This document shows positions 1-7,279 of a stretch of 11,658 bases of DNA, piece after piece (positions within the stretch are counted from its first letter, which is position 1; every line of letters starts with the position of its first letter). The notes below the pieces were generated by a model. That model saw nothing but the letters and a program-made list of their open reading frames with translations, was not told the origin of the DNA and ran no database searches. This DNA comes from Flavobacteriales bacterium (GTDB taxonomy: Bacteria > Bacteroidota > Bacteroidia > Flavobacteriales > Weeksellaceae): positions 1 to 11,658 of the forward strand of contig CAAGLV010000191.1 of the NCBI GenBank assembly GCA_900770875.1. The letters run 5' to 3'. Position numbers and translations under genes: made by a program.

Positions 1-1075
1 CAACAATTACAATTAAAGAAGCACGTGGAACTCCGGCAACACCTTTAGAAGTAAGCATTAATACTAATAACATTAAAACTTGCTTTTCTATTGGCATTTC
101 GATACCATAAACTTGCGCAATAAAGATAGAAGCAAACGTCATATACATCATCGATCCATCTAAGTTAAAAGAGTAACCTAATGGTAATGTAAATGAAACG
201 ATTTTTTGTTGTGCTCCAAATTTTTGTAATTCTTCTACTAATTTAGGGAAAACGGCTTCTGATGATGTTGTAGAGAATGCGATTAATAAAGGCGATTTAA
301 TGTGACGTAATAAATCTACTACACGTTTACCTAAAATAAAGTATCCAACAGCAATTAAAACAACCCATAATAATAAAATTCCTAATACGAATGCAGCTAA
401 GAATTTTACGTATAAAGCGAAAATCCCAAAACCATAAGTTGCTATGGCAGCAGCAATTGTACCTAATACACCTAAAGGAGCAGTCCACATAACGTATCCT
501 ACAACATTTAAAACGATGTGTGCAATTTTATCTAACGCTTTAGTAATCATTTCTCCTTCTTTACCAAAGGCAGCTAAACCAACTCCAAAGAAAATAGAGA
601 AAACAACGATTTGTAAAATTTCGTTTGTAGAAAATGCTTCGAAAACAGATTTCGGAATCATATGTTCCACAAAGTGTTGTAAAGATAAATTCGATTCGGC
701 TTTTAATAAATCTTCTGCAGAGCTTGCTTCCATTGCAATATCAATACCAGTACCTGGTTTTGTTAAGTTTACGACAACTAAACCAATTAAAAGCGAAGTT
801 AAAGAAGCTGTAATAAACCAAGCCATAGCTCGTCCACCTACGCGTCCAACCATTTTCATATCTCCCATTTTAGCAATACCTACAACTAGTGTAGAGAATA
901 CTAAAGGAGCAATAATCATTTGGATTAAACGAATAAATATGGTTCCTAGTATTTTGATATTTTTTGAAAAAGATTCAATAAATTCTGGAGATGTATTGTA
1001 ATGAACATAACCTCCAATTGCCACACCAAGTATTAAAGCTATAATAATGGCGATAAAAAGTTTATTGTTTTTCAT
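1..1075 (-). CDS. DAACS-family dicarboxylate/amino acid:cation symporter (3' end outside window)
   Basis: Inner-membrane Na+- or H+-coupled carrier of the glutamate/aspartate/C4-dicarboxylate family (GltP/DctA/GltPh type). The window shows 358 residues from ATG at 1075; the last transmembrane helix and the substrate-selecting C-terminus lie beyond position 1. Diagnostic elements are visible: the serine-rich HP1 hairpin STTSSEAV (residues 268-275), the unwound TM7 motif NLDGS (304-308, NMDGT in GltPh), and the HP2 hairpin SKGVAGVPRAS (343-353). Several hydrophobic helices precede these, starting at residues 5-24. The C-terminal residues that separate glutamate, aspartate, C4-dicarboxylate and neutral amino acid carriers are missing, so the substrate is left open. 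A TAnnTTTG match 17 nt before the start suggests its own promoter, separate from the upstream nuclease gene. The family call is secure; the gene is incomplete only because of the window edge. Confidence 0.93.
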   Translation of the reverse strand, partial: MKNNKLFIAIIIALILGVAIGGYVHYNTSPEFIESFSKNIKILGTIFIRLIQMIIAPLVFSTLVVGIAKMGDMKMVGRVGGRAMAWFITASLTSLLIGLVVVNLTKPGTGIDIAMEASSAEDLLKAESNLSLQHFVEHMIPKSVFEAFSTNEILQIVVFSIFFGVGLAAFGKEGEMITKALDKIAHIVLNVVGYVMWTAPLGVLGTIAAAIATYGFGIFALYVKFLAAFVLGILLLWVVLIAVGYFILGKRVVDLLRHIKSPLLIAFSTTSSEAVFPKLVEELQKFGAQQKIVSFTLPLGYSFNLDGSMMYMTFASIFIAQVYGIEMPIEKQVLMLLVLMLTSKGVAGVPRASLIVIV

Positions 1076-1092
1076 TGTTAATGATATTTTTT

Positions 1093-1100
1093 CAAAACTA
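1093..1100 (-). promoter_or_regulatory. Putative -7 promoter element of the symporter gene
   Basis: TAGTTTTG on the minus strand is an exact match to the Bacteroidota -7 consensus TAnnTTTG and ends 17 nt before the symporter ATG. No clear TTTG -33 box stands at the usual distance upstream; only a T-rich stretch is present. The similar spacing of such motifs before other first genes in this window supports it, but it is a motif call only. Confidence 0.45.
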
Positions 1101-1218
1101 ATGTTTTTTTATTTATCTCTGTTAAAAAAATCACATTCGGAACGAATTATTTTGAAAATTTTAGCATAAATTTTTAAGATTTAATAATTTAAAGTGTGAA
1201 AAATTATCAAAAAATTAA

Positions 1219-3927
1219 CTATTTACTATTGTTTTGAAATGGAACTTCTTGATTTAAAATTTCTTCAATTAATAATGCTAATGGTTGGTGTGTTAAAGTT
1301 GTAATTGATTGATTTATAGTGGTTGATTGGTCTAATTTTAATTTAAATAAATCCTTTTTCGGAAATTTAATTGGATAAATACATAATTCGATATTATTTC
1401 GGATATTTTCGGGTTTTCCATAAAAAAGATGCGCATAAAACGATAATTGTAGTTCTTTTGCCTTTTCGCTATCTTCAAAAATTTGGTCAATTTTTTCAGA
1501 ATCTATCTTAATTTCTTTTGTACTTCCTGTTTTATAATCGATAATACGAATTTGTCCGTCTACTTGATCTATACGGTCTATTACACCTTTTAATTTTACA
1601 TTGCGCCCGTTTGTTAATTGAAACGGAGTTTCTAGCTTAACTTCTAAATCCGTAATAATTAATTCGGCAGTTTCAGCTAATTTTTCGTCTTTATCTAAAA
1701 CTCCATCAATAATACGTTCGGCAATTTTAAAAACAAGGTAATTTGGCCCTTGATTGGTATGTCCATCTTTATATTCAAGTTTAAAGTATTTTTCTAAAGT
1801 TTCGGTTTTAATTGCTTTAATTTTTTTGAAATCGTTTGAGTGTAGAACCTGTTTTAAATAAGGTTGATATAATTCTTCTAAGGTTCCGTGAACGATATTT
1901 CCTAAGGTTTTTGCAGAAACCATTTCTTCTGCTTCCTCAACTTCTTCGATACCAAAAACACGTTGTTCGTAAAAATCAATTTGGTTTCGTAAATAAGAAG
2001 ATAGGGAAGAAGGAGAGATTCCATAATCAGCCCAATTGTTTAATTTTTGCATGGTTTGCTCGGTTTTTTCGATCACAATTTCTTTTAAAGGTTGTGTTTT
2101 AAAACTAGGAGCAGCAAAAGATTCGGTAATATGATGATTACTTTCAAATTTGATTTGTGAAATGAAACGAGATTTTTCTCCAGATCCCATTCCGTCCGAT
2201 TCGGTATTATAAACCAAATGGATATTTTTTCCGCGTTGAATTAAACGATAAAAGTGATAAGCGTAAATCGCATCATTTTCAGAGAAAGTATTTAAACCCA
2301 TTTCTTTACGAATATCATAAGGGATAAACGTATTATTTTGTCGTCCTAAAGGTAAAATTTCATCATTAACCGATGTCATAATTATATTCTCAAAATTAAT
2401 TAATCGGGTTTCTAATAATCCCATCAATTGCAATCCTTTTAAAGGTTCGCCAATAAATGCAATCGATTCTGATTGTACAATTTTATTATACAATAAGTAA
2501 AGTGTACGATAGTCAGTAACATCGTTTACAGCCAATAAATTTTCGTGCAATTGGTTAAAAACTTTTTTAAAGAAGAATAAATATTCTTTTAAAAGGAGGT
2601 ATTTAGCATCCGATCCGTCGTTTAATAACGGATGTTGCATAATTTCGTCGCTCCAATTTTTTAGCTGAAATACAAATTCGGCTAAACTTGTTGGAATATG
2701 AAATATTGGATTAAAGATATTATCGTTTAAACTTTCGTTGATGGATTTAGGCGAATTGAAAATTCGGTTATTTTTACGAATTAAGCTAGATAAATTTCGT
2801 GAATCTTCAGTTGAAAAACGAGATAAGGTTCTATTTTCTAATATTTGTAAGATGTTTTTAAAATAAAATGTTTTTCCTTTCCCTAATTTCTCGCGATTCA
2901 TTTGTAATTCGAAAACCGATTTAAAGAATTGCGCTAATGGAACTGTTTTTAAGGGAATTCCCATCGAAATATTTAGGTACGAAATGTTGTCGGGCAACGA
3001 ATTTAAGATGGCTGGCAAAATAGATTCGTCGGCAAGGATTAAAGCCGTTTTTTTAATTTCGTCTTCGTCCATTTTAGCAATAATATCTGCAATGTATTTG
3101 GCTTGTCCAACTTGTTTTGCAACACCTGTTACATGTATATTTTTTGGTTTCGAGAATTCGTCAAAAGTCCATTTCCAATCCGTTATCTTGGTTTTGTAGC
3201 GGCGCATAAATGCACCAGCTTCTTGGTTTGGATTTTCTAGATAATATTTATCGGCATCCCAATAGATTTTAGCGATGTGGTGTTTCTCGAACGTAAATAA
3301 AATTTTTTGTTCGGCTTCGGTAAGTGCATTAAAACCAGCAAAAATAAATTGCTCGTTTTGTGCTTCTACAATTTCGTTTACTTTGTCGGCCGCTAATCTA
3401 AAAACTAATCCGGCATAACCTTGTTGTGCAGCGATTAAATCTTCGCGTAGTTGAAAATAAAACTTTTTTACAATTTGCCAAAATAGCAAATGCTTTTGCA
3501 TAACTTCGTTTTTGTTGACGAATATTTCGTCTCGTCCCCATTTTTCTATTCGTTCTACCGAAACTAAATAATCTAATATTTTAGTAGGATCGACTAATGC
3601 CGAATCGATATCATCAAAATCTTTGATAATGGTTGGTCCCCATTTGATAAAATCTTCGAAAGAATCGGGTTTTGTAACAATTTTTTTATACGATTGATAG
3701 GCTTTAAACCAAAGATTAATTCCCGAAATTACTTCTAAATTAGCTAAATTGGCCATAAAATCTTCAACACTAATCATTTTAGGAAGTAGCAAGGTGTGTG
3801 CTTGCTTTTGAAATTCTTGACGAAAGAATAACATAGGTCGTTTTCCTGGTAAAACTAATGTTGTATTTAAAAAATTGGTTTGTTGAGCTAATAAATCTGT
3901 AACTACGTTTTCGATGAATTGAGACAT
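1219..3927 (-). CDS. AddB/RecB-like PD-(D/E)XK nuclease family protein (Bacteroidota type)
   Basis: Large 902-residue protein resembling the AddB (RexB) subunit of AddAB-type recombination nucleases, which process double-strand DNA ends for RecA. The C-terminal third carries the RecB-like nuclease signature: H680 in GNIVHGTLEELY, D784 in GVIDRID and the D797-Y-K799 core in IIDYKTG, so catalysis looks intact. Residues about 490-525 (GEPLKGLQLMGLLETR, then NDEILP) match late UvrD-like helicase motifs. The N-terminus (LVLPGKRPMLFF) sits where AddB-like proteins begin their vestigial helicase, but no Walker A GxGKT is visible. The Fe-S cysteine expected before the nuclease fold in AddB is absent (SLSSYLRNQIDFY, 641-653), which I recall as usual in flavobacterial homologues. 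A helicase partner (AddA-like) is expected but not in this window. A weak -7 match (TAACTTTA, 3952-3959) lies 24 nt before the ATG. Confidence 0.88.
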   Translation of the reverse strand: MSQFIENVVTDLLAQQTNFLNTTLVLPGKRPMLFFRQEFQKQAHTLLLPKMISVEDFMANLANLEVISGINLWFKAYQSYKKIVTKPDSFEDFIKWGPTIIKDFDDIDSALVDPTKILDYLVSVERIEKWGRDEIFVNKNEVMQKHLLFWQIVKKFYFQLREDLIAAQQGYAGLVFRLAADKVNEIVEAQNEQFIFAGFNALTEAEQKILFTFEKHHIAKIYWDADKYYLENPNQEAGAFMRRYKTKITDWKWTFDEFSKPKNIHVTGVAKQVGQAKYIADIIAKMDEDEIKKTALILADESILPAILNSLPDNISYLNISMGIPLKTVPLAQFFKSVFELQMNREKLGKGKTFYFKNILQILENRTLSRFSTEDSRNLSSLIRKNNRIFNSPKSINESLNDNIFNPIFHIPTSLAEFVFQLKNWSDEIMQHPLLNDGSDAKYLLLKEYLFFFKKVFNQLHENLLAVNDVTDYRTLYLLYNKIVQSESIAFIGEPLKGLQLMGLLETRLINFENIIMTSVNDEILPLGRQNNTFIPYDIRKEMGLNTFSENDAIYAYHFYRLIQRGKNIHLVYNTESDGMGSGEKSRFISQIKFESNHHITESFAAPSFKTQPLKEIVIEKTEQTMQKLNNWADYGISPSSLSSYLRNQIDFYEQRVFGIEEVEEAEEMVSAKTLGNIVHGTLEELYQPYLKQVLHSNDFKKIKAIKTETLEKYFKLEYKDGHTNQGPNYLVFKIAERIIDGVLDKDEKLAETAELIITDLEVKLETPFQLTNGRNVKLKGVIDRIDQVDGQIRIIDYKTGSTKEIKIDSEKIDQIFEDSEKAKELQLSFYAHLFYGKPENIRNNIELCIYPIKFPKKDLFKLKLDQSTTINQSITTLTHQPLALLIEEILNQEVPFQNNSK

Positions 3928-3951
3928 GGTTTAAAGTATATTTATTGGGAG

Positions 3952-3959
3952 TAAAGTTA
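3952..3959 (-). promoter_or_regulatory. Possible -7 promoter element of the nuclease gene
   Basis: TAACTTTA matches TAnnTTTG at five of six fixed positions (last G is A) and lies 24 nt before the nuclease start, a spacing like that of the better matches elsewhere. The 59-bp gap after the MORN_2 gene holds no terminator-like hairpin, so readthrough from upstream is equally possible. Confidence 0.25.
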
Positions 3960-3986
3960 AGTTTTAAACAGACAAGCTGTGTCGTT

Positions 3987-4514
3987 TTATTTTGTTTCTT
4001 CGGTATTATCGATTCTTTTTACAAAATTGCCATTTTCTATCTGATCGCGTGCAATTAGATTTGCTTTTTTATCGTAAATATTAATAAATCCGTTTCCGTT
4101 TTTAATTGTACCGCAATATAGTTTATTGTTTTTTCGATCGTAACATTCGTTAATGGTTTCTATTTTATTGTTTTGATATAAAATAATTTGTTTTAAATTT
4201 TGATTAGGATGATAATAGTAAAAAAGTCCGTTTGCTAAATCGTTTGTAATATTTCCGGTACTTTCTAGAGATCCATTGCTGTAATAATTCTCTATGATTC
4301 CGTTGGCTTTTCCGTCTCTAAATTCGATATAGGTTTTTATAAGTCCGTTTGGATAATAATGTGTTGTTGGTCCATCTAAAATATCGTTACTATTGTGTGT
4401 AATGATTGATTTTACATTATTGTTTTTGTATCGAATAATTTCTTCGTAATGTGTTTGAGCGTTTAATGAAATATGAAGCAAGATGCTGAGCAAAATGAAG
4501 CTGTATTTTTTCAT
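3987..4514 (-). CDS. Secreted MORN_2 repeat protein, YwqK-like
   Basis: A 175-residue exported protein. It has a Sec signal peptide (about residues 1-20, MKKYSFILLS... ending SLNAQ, likely signal peptidase I cleavage after Gln20 or Ala19). About three MORN_2/YwqK-type repeats follow between residues 48 and 115, each with a G-x-x-x-x-Y-Y-x-N-G-x-L core (THYYPNGLIK, ENYYSNGSLE, YYYHPNQNLK). The C-terminal part (118-160) has two cysteines, C124 and C134, followed by CGTIKNGNGFINIYD. That same module occurs in the gene just upstream, so the two are tandem paralogues. Public databases often label this family 'YwqK family antitoxin', but no toxin partner is seen here and antitoxin activity is not implied. 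Likely located in the periplasm or outside the cell. It follows the lipoprotein gene by 15 bp, so the two probably share a transcript. Biochemical function unknown. Confidence 0.82.
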   Translation of the reverse strand: MKKYSFILLSILLHISLNAQTHYEEIIRYKNNNVKSIITHNSNDILDGPTTHYYPNGLIKTYIEFRDGKANGIIENYYSNGSLESTGNITNDLANGLFYYYHPNQNLKQIILYQNNKIETINECYDRKNNKLYCGTIKNGNGFINIYDKKANLIARDQIENGNFVKRIDNTEETK

Positions 4515-4529
4515 AGTTTGGGCTTGATG

Positions 4530-5027
4530 TTATAAAATAGTGTCAGATTTTATATAATTACTATGAAGATAATAATCTTTTGATAAAAAATTGCCATAAT
4601 TATCATATTGTAAGACATAGCCATCTCCATTTTTTAGTGTACCACAGTCTAATATTTCTTTTTTGGGAGAATAACAATTTATTGCCTCTAGTGGATTATT
4701 ATGCTTATAGATTAAAGTAAATTTAGCCTTACCATTAGGATAAAAGAATTTAAAAGGGCCATTTAATGTATCATTTTTGCTATAATAGAATCCTGCGATC
4801 TTACCATTTGAATGATAATATGTCATTTTACCATGCAGTAGATTATTTTTCCATTTCATTTTTCGTTGCAATGTTCCGTTCTTAAAATAGATTTTTTGTT
4901 TTCCATGTTTAAGAGAATCATTTTTATAATGAGTAATTTGGTATTCTTGATCTTCTAATAATTCCTTTTTTCGAGTTGTACAACTTAAAATTGAGATGAT
5001 AAGAGAAATCAGGCAGATGTATTTCAT
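4530..5027 (-). CDS. MORN_2 repeat lipoprotein, YwqK-like
   Basis: A 165-residue predicted lipoprotein. The N-terminus MKYICLISLIISILSC is a short hydrophobic signal ending in a lipobox-like ILSC, with lipidation expected at C16. Three or so MORN_2 repeats follow (residues 41-108), recognisable by GKQKIYFKNGTLQ, GKMTYYHSNGKI and GPFKFFYPNGKA. The C-terminal module (114-150) contains C118 and C128 nine residues apart, then CGTLKNGDGYVLQYDNYGN, matching the downstream paralogue closely. Function is unknown; membrane-attached MORN_2 proteins are common in Flavobacteriia and are usually annotated only by repeat. The start codon is immediately preceded by the T-run of the kbl terminator, and no TAnnTTTG box was seen between kbl and this gene, so expression may depend on readthrough. 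Confidence 0.82.
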   Translation of the reverse strand: MKYICLISLIISILSCTTRKKELLEDQEYQITHYKNDSLKHGKQKIYFKNGTLQRKMKWKNNLLHGKMTYYHSNGKIAGFYYSKNDTLNGPFKFFYPNGKAKFTLIYKHNNPLEAINCYSPKKEILDCGTLKNGDGYVLQYDNYGNFLSKDYYLHSNYIKSDTIL

Positions 5028-5056
5028 AAAAAAAGCGACTAAATTATTTAGTCGCT
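5028..5056 (-). terminator. Intrinsic terminator downstream of kbl
   Basis: A ten-base-pair perfect stem (AGCGACTAAA / TTTAGTCGCT in plus-strand reading, 5034-5043 and 5047-5056) with a three-base loop is followed, on the minus strand, by a run of seven T ending at 5028. This is a textbook rho-independent terminator, placed 27 nt after the kbl stop codon. Its T-run touches the ATG of the MORN_2 lipoprotein at 5027. Confidence 0.88.
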
Positions 5057-5083
5057 AATATATTGTTATAATAGGAATATTGT

Positions 5084-6283
5084 TTATGCAATTACACCTA
5101 ATTCTTTACCTACTTTTGTAAAGGCAGCAATCGTGTGGTCTAATTGTTCTTTTGTATGTGCAGCTGATAATTGTACGCGAATGCGTGCTTTATCTCTTGG
5201 TACAACAGGGAAGAAGAATCCGATAACGTAAACACCTTCGTCTAATAATTTATCGGCCATAATTTGTGATAACTTAGCATCGTATAACATAACAGGTACG
5301 ATGGCAGCATCACCTTCGGGAATATCAAAACCAGCAGCAACCATTCCTTTACGGAAATAATCGGCATTCCACATTACTTTGTCTCGTAAAGAAGTGTCTT
5401 TTTCTAACATTTCTAATACTTGTAATGCCGCACCAACAATACCTGGAGCTAAAGAATTTGAGAATAAGTAAGGACGAGATTTTTGGCGTAACATTTCGAT
5501 AACTTCTTTTTTACCAGAAGTAAATCCGCCCATTGCACCACCTAAAGCTTTACCTAAAGTAGATGTAATAATATCTACACGTCCCATAACTTCGTTATGC
5601 TCGTGTGTTCCACGACCTGTTTTACCAATAAAACCTGTTGCGTGCGAATCATCAACCATAACTAAAGCGTCGTATTTATCGGCTAAATCGCAAACGCCTT
5701 TTAAATCGGCAACAATTCCGTCCATCGAGAATACACCATCTGTAACAATAATTTTAAAACGGTGATTTTTTTCAGAAGCAGCAATTAATTGAGCTTCTAA
5801 ATCGGCCATATTATTGTTTTTATAACGGTAACGCGCTGCTTTACATAAACGTACACCATCAATAATTGAAGCGTGGTTTAATTCGTCCGAAATAATAGCA
5901 TCTTCTTCGGTAAATAAAGGTTCAAAAACACCACCATTTGCATCAAAAGCAGCTGCATATAAAATGGTATCTTCCATGCCTAAAAATTCGGCAATCTTTT
6001 GCTCTAATTGTTTGTGGATATCTTGTGTACCACAAATAAAACGAACCGAAGACATTCCGTATCCACGTTGGTTTAACGTTTGTTGCGATGCAGCAATAAC
6101 ATCAGCATTATCAGATAATCCTAAATAATTGTTGGCACAAAAATTTAATAAAGTTTTACCGTTTGCTAAAGTTATTTCGGCACTTTGAGCAGAAGCAATG
6201 ATGCGTTCTTTTTTAAACAATCCTTGTGCTTCTAAATCATTAAGTTGTGTTTGTAAATGTTCCTGAAATTTATTGCTATACAT
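5084..6283 (-). CDS. kbl: 2-amino-3-ketobutyrate CoA ligase (glycine C-acetyltransferase)
   Basis: PLP-dependent alpha-oxoamine synthase that cleaves 2-amino-3-ketobutyrate with CoA to glycine and acetyl-CoA, the second step of threonine catabolism after threonine dehydrogenase; cytosolic homodimer. The full-length 399 residues agree with the E. coli enzyme (398). Visible active-site elements are the Schiff-base lysine K245 in TSTLGKALGGAMGG, the cofactor-stacking H137 in DELNHASI, and D211 and H214 in VMVDDSHATGF. The glycine-rich NNYLGL motif near residue 51 and the C-terminal RIRVQLSAAHT segment (372-382) distinguish the family from random PLP folds and fit KBL better than BioF or HemA. 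Tdh is not in this window. An exact TAnnTTTG motif lies 22 nt upstream and a strong terminator follows, so it appears to be a single-gene unit with possible readthrough into the MORN_2 pair. Confidence 0.95.
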   Translation of the reverse strand: MYSNKFQEHLQTQLNDLEAQGLFKKERIIASAQSAEITLANGKTLLNFCANNYLGLSDNADVIAASQQTLNQRGYGMSSVRFICGTQDIHKQLEQKIAEFLGMEDTILYAAAFDANGGVFEPLFTEEDAIISDELNHASIIDGVRLCKAARYRYKNNNMADLEAQLIAASEKNHRFKIIVTDGVFSMDGIVADLKGVCDLADKYDALVMVDDSHATGFIGKTGRGTHEHNEVMGRVDIITSTLGKALGGAMGGFTSGKKEVIEMLRQKSRPYLFSNSLAPGIVGAALQVLEMLEKDTSLRDKVMWNADYFRKGMVAAGFDIPEGDAAIVPVMLYDAKLSQIMADKLLDEGVYVIGFFFPVVPRDKARIRVQLSAAHTKEQLDHTIAAFTKVGKELGVIA

Positions 6284-6305
6284 AATAAATCACTTTTGTT
6301 TTATA

Positions 6306-6313
6306 CAAATATA
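6306..6313 (-). promoter_or_regulatory. Putative -7 promoter element of kbl
   Basis: TATATTTG on the minus strand exactly fits the Bacteroidota -7 consensus and ends 22 nt before the kbl ATG. A recognisable -33 TTTG is not present at the normal spacing. It lies back to back with a plus-strand match at 6336-6343, forming a compact divergent promoter region. Confidence 0.5.
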
Positions 6314-6335
6314 GTGGTTTAGCTTAGTTTTTGTT

Positions 6336-6343
6336 TAAATTTG
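6336..6343 (+). promoter_or_regulatory. Putative -7 promoter element of the membrane GNAT gene
   Basis: TAAATTTG exactly fits TAnnTTTG on the plus strand. It ends only 3 nt before the TTG at 6347 but 30 nt before an in-frame GTG at 6374. With transcription normally starting a few bases after this element, it favours GTG 6374 as the translation start, or else a leaderless message from TTG. No good -33 box is visible. Confidence 0.4.
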
Positions 6344-6346
6344 TAA

Positions 6347-7279
6347 TTGATTAAATTTAATAATAAGAAAAAAGTGTTTTTATTAATCATTATATCATTT
6401 CAATATTACTTTTTAGCACGATTATATAAAAAGAATAAATTAAAAACTGTATTATCGGTTGTTGGCTTGTATTTTTTAGCGAATTTTATTTTTGCAATGG
6501 GATTTGCAATTTTAATTGCGGCGAATGTAATTCATGTTGATTTTGATTTTACTAAACCAGATCCAATTGTGTTAAACGATTATTTAAATCAGCGCAATAT
6601 TCCGATTATATTAGAGGTTACTCTGTTTTTGGTTTTAGGTGTATTTTATTACAACTATCTTAAGAATAAATGGACTAAAGAACTAATTTTAGAAAATGAA
6701 CCAGTTTTTCAGTCAATAAAAGAAGCGGTAGAACAAGTGCAAATTAAACGACCTGTGTTAACAAACTATTATTGTCATTTTCATCAAGTAAACGAGAAAA
6801 ATGTTCATTTGGTTCCGGAATTGGCACACGAAATTTGGAATGCAACTTACACAGAAATTATTTCTAAAGAACAAATTGATTATATGTTGAATATGATGTA
6901 TAATCAGGAAGCTATTTTAGAAGGAATTAAAAATGGTGAACATTGGGAGATTTTAAAAGCCGATAATGTGCCTGTTGGATATATCCATTTTAAAGAAGAA
7001 GATGATAAAGTATTTTTATCTAAAATTTATTTAAAACAGGACGAAAAATATAAAGGTTTAGGACAAGTTTTATTAAACCAAGTTATCGATTTTGCTTTGA
7101 AAGAAAATAAAAAATCAATTTACTTAACGGTAAATAAAGAAAATAAAAAGGCGATTCGTTTTTATGAAAAGAATGGCTTTAAAAATATAAAATCAGAAAC
7201 CTTTGATATTGGCGAAGGTTATGTGATGGATGATTATATTTTTCAGAAAGATTTAAAACCAAAAATGGAGCTTAATTAA
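6347..7279 (+). CDS. Membrane-anchored GNAT-family N-acetyltransferase
   Basis: Up to 310 residues. The N-terminal ~105 residues are hydrophobic with about three membrane helices (roughly 10-25, 33-60 and 84-104). The start of this region (FQYYFLARLYKKNKLK) resembles N-termini of small uncharacterised flavobacterial membrane proteins. After a charged linker, residues ~140-303 form a GNAT acetyltransferase. They include an N-terminal ELAHEIWNATYTEIISKEQ helix region, acetyl-CoA motif A around K-Y-K-G-L-G (234-239, in place of R/QxxGxG/A) and motif B KAIRFYEKNGF (268-278). The catalytic domain is expected on the cytoplasmic face; the acceptor substrate is unknown. The longest frame begins at TTG 6347, directly after a stop codon; GTG at 6374 is the better start if the -7 box at 6336-6343 is real, giving 301 residues. 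The C-terminal MELN and stop codon lie within a palindrome shared with the convergent regulator. Confidence 0.8.
   Translation: MIKFNNKKKVFLLIIISFQYYFLARLYKKNKLKTVLSVVGLYFLANFIFAMGFAILIAANVIHVDFDFTKPDPIVLNDYLNQRNIPIILEVTLFLVLGVFYYNYLKNKWTKELILENEPVFQSIKEAVEQVQIKRPVLTNYYCHFHQVNEKNVHLVPELAHEIWNATYTEIISKEQIDYMLNMMYNQEAILEGIKNGEHWEILKADNVPVGYIHFKEEDDKVFLSKIYLKQDEKYKGLGQVLLNQVIDFALKENKKSIYLTVNKENKKAIRFYEKNGFKNIKSETFDIGEGYVMDDYIFQKDLKPKMELN

Noticed and set aside
444..1001. Plus-strand open frame of 185 codons
   Set aside because: It lies entirely antisense to the symporter gene, whose HP1, NLDGS and HP2 motifs are unmistakable. The antisense translation is low-complexity and resembles no family.
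1148..1218. AT-rich stretch after the nuclease gene considered as a terminator
   Set aside because: Runs of A and T allow only weak, irregular pairing, with no GC-containing stem followed by a T-run.
1836..2102. Plus-strand open frame of 88 codons
   Set aside because: Antisense to the nuclease gene across its catalytic region; no recognisable family and no promoter or context of its own.
2984..3199. Plus-strand open frame of 71 codons with a hydrophobic stretch
   Set aside because: Antisense to the nuclease gene; the hydrophobicity comes from reverse reading of charged codons, and there is no independent support.
3966..3985. Partly symmetric sequence around GACAAGCTGTGTC between the MORN_2 and nuclease genes
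   Set aside because: Only about three base pairs form a consistent stem and there is no T-run, so it is neither a credible terminator nor an operator.
3987..5027. MORN_2/YwqK pair as a toxin-antitoxin module
   Set aside because: Database names for YwqK mention antitoxin, but both genes are homologous exported repeat proteins and neither resembles a toxin.
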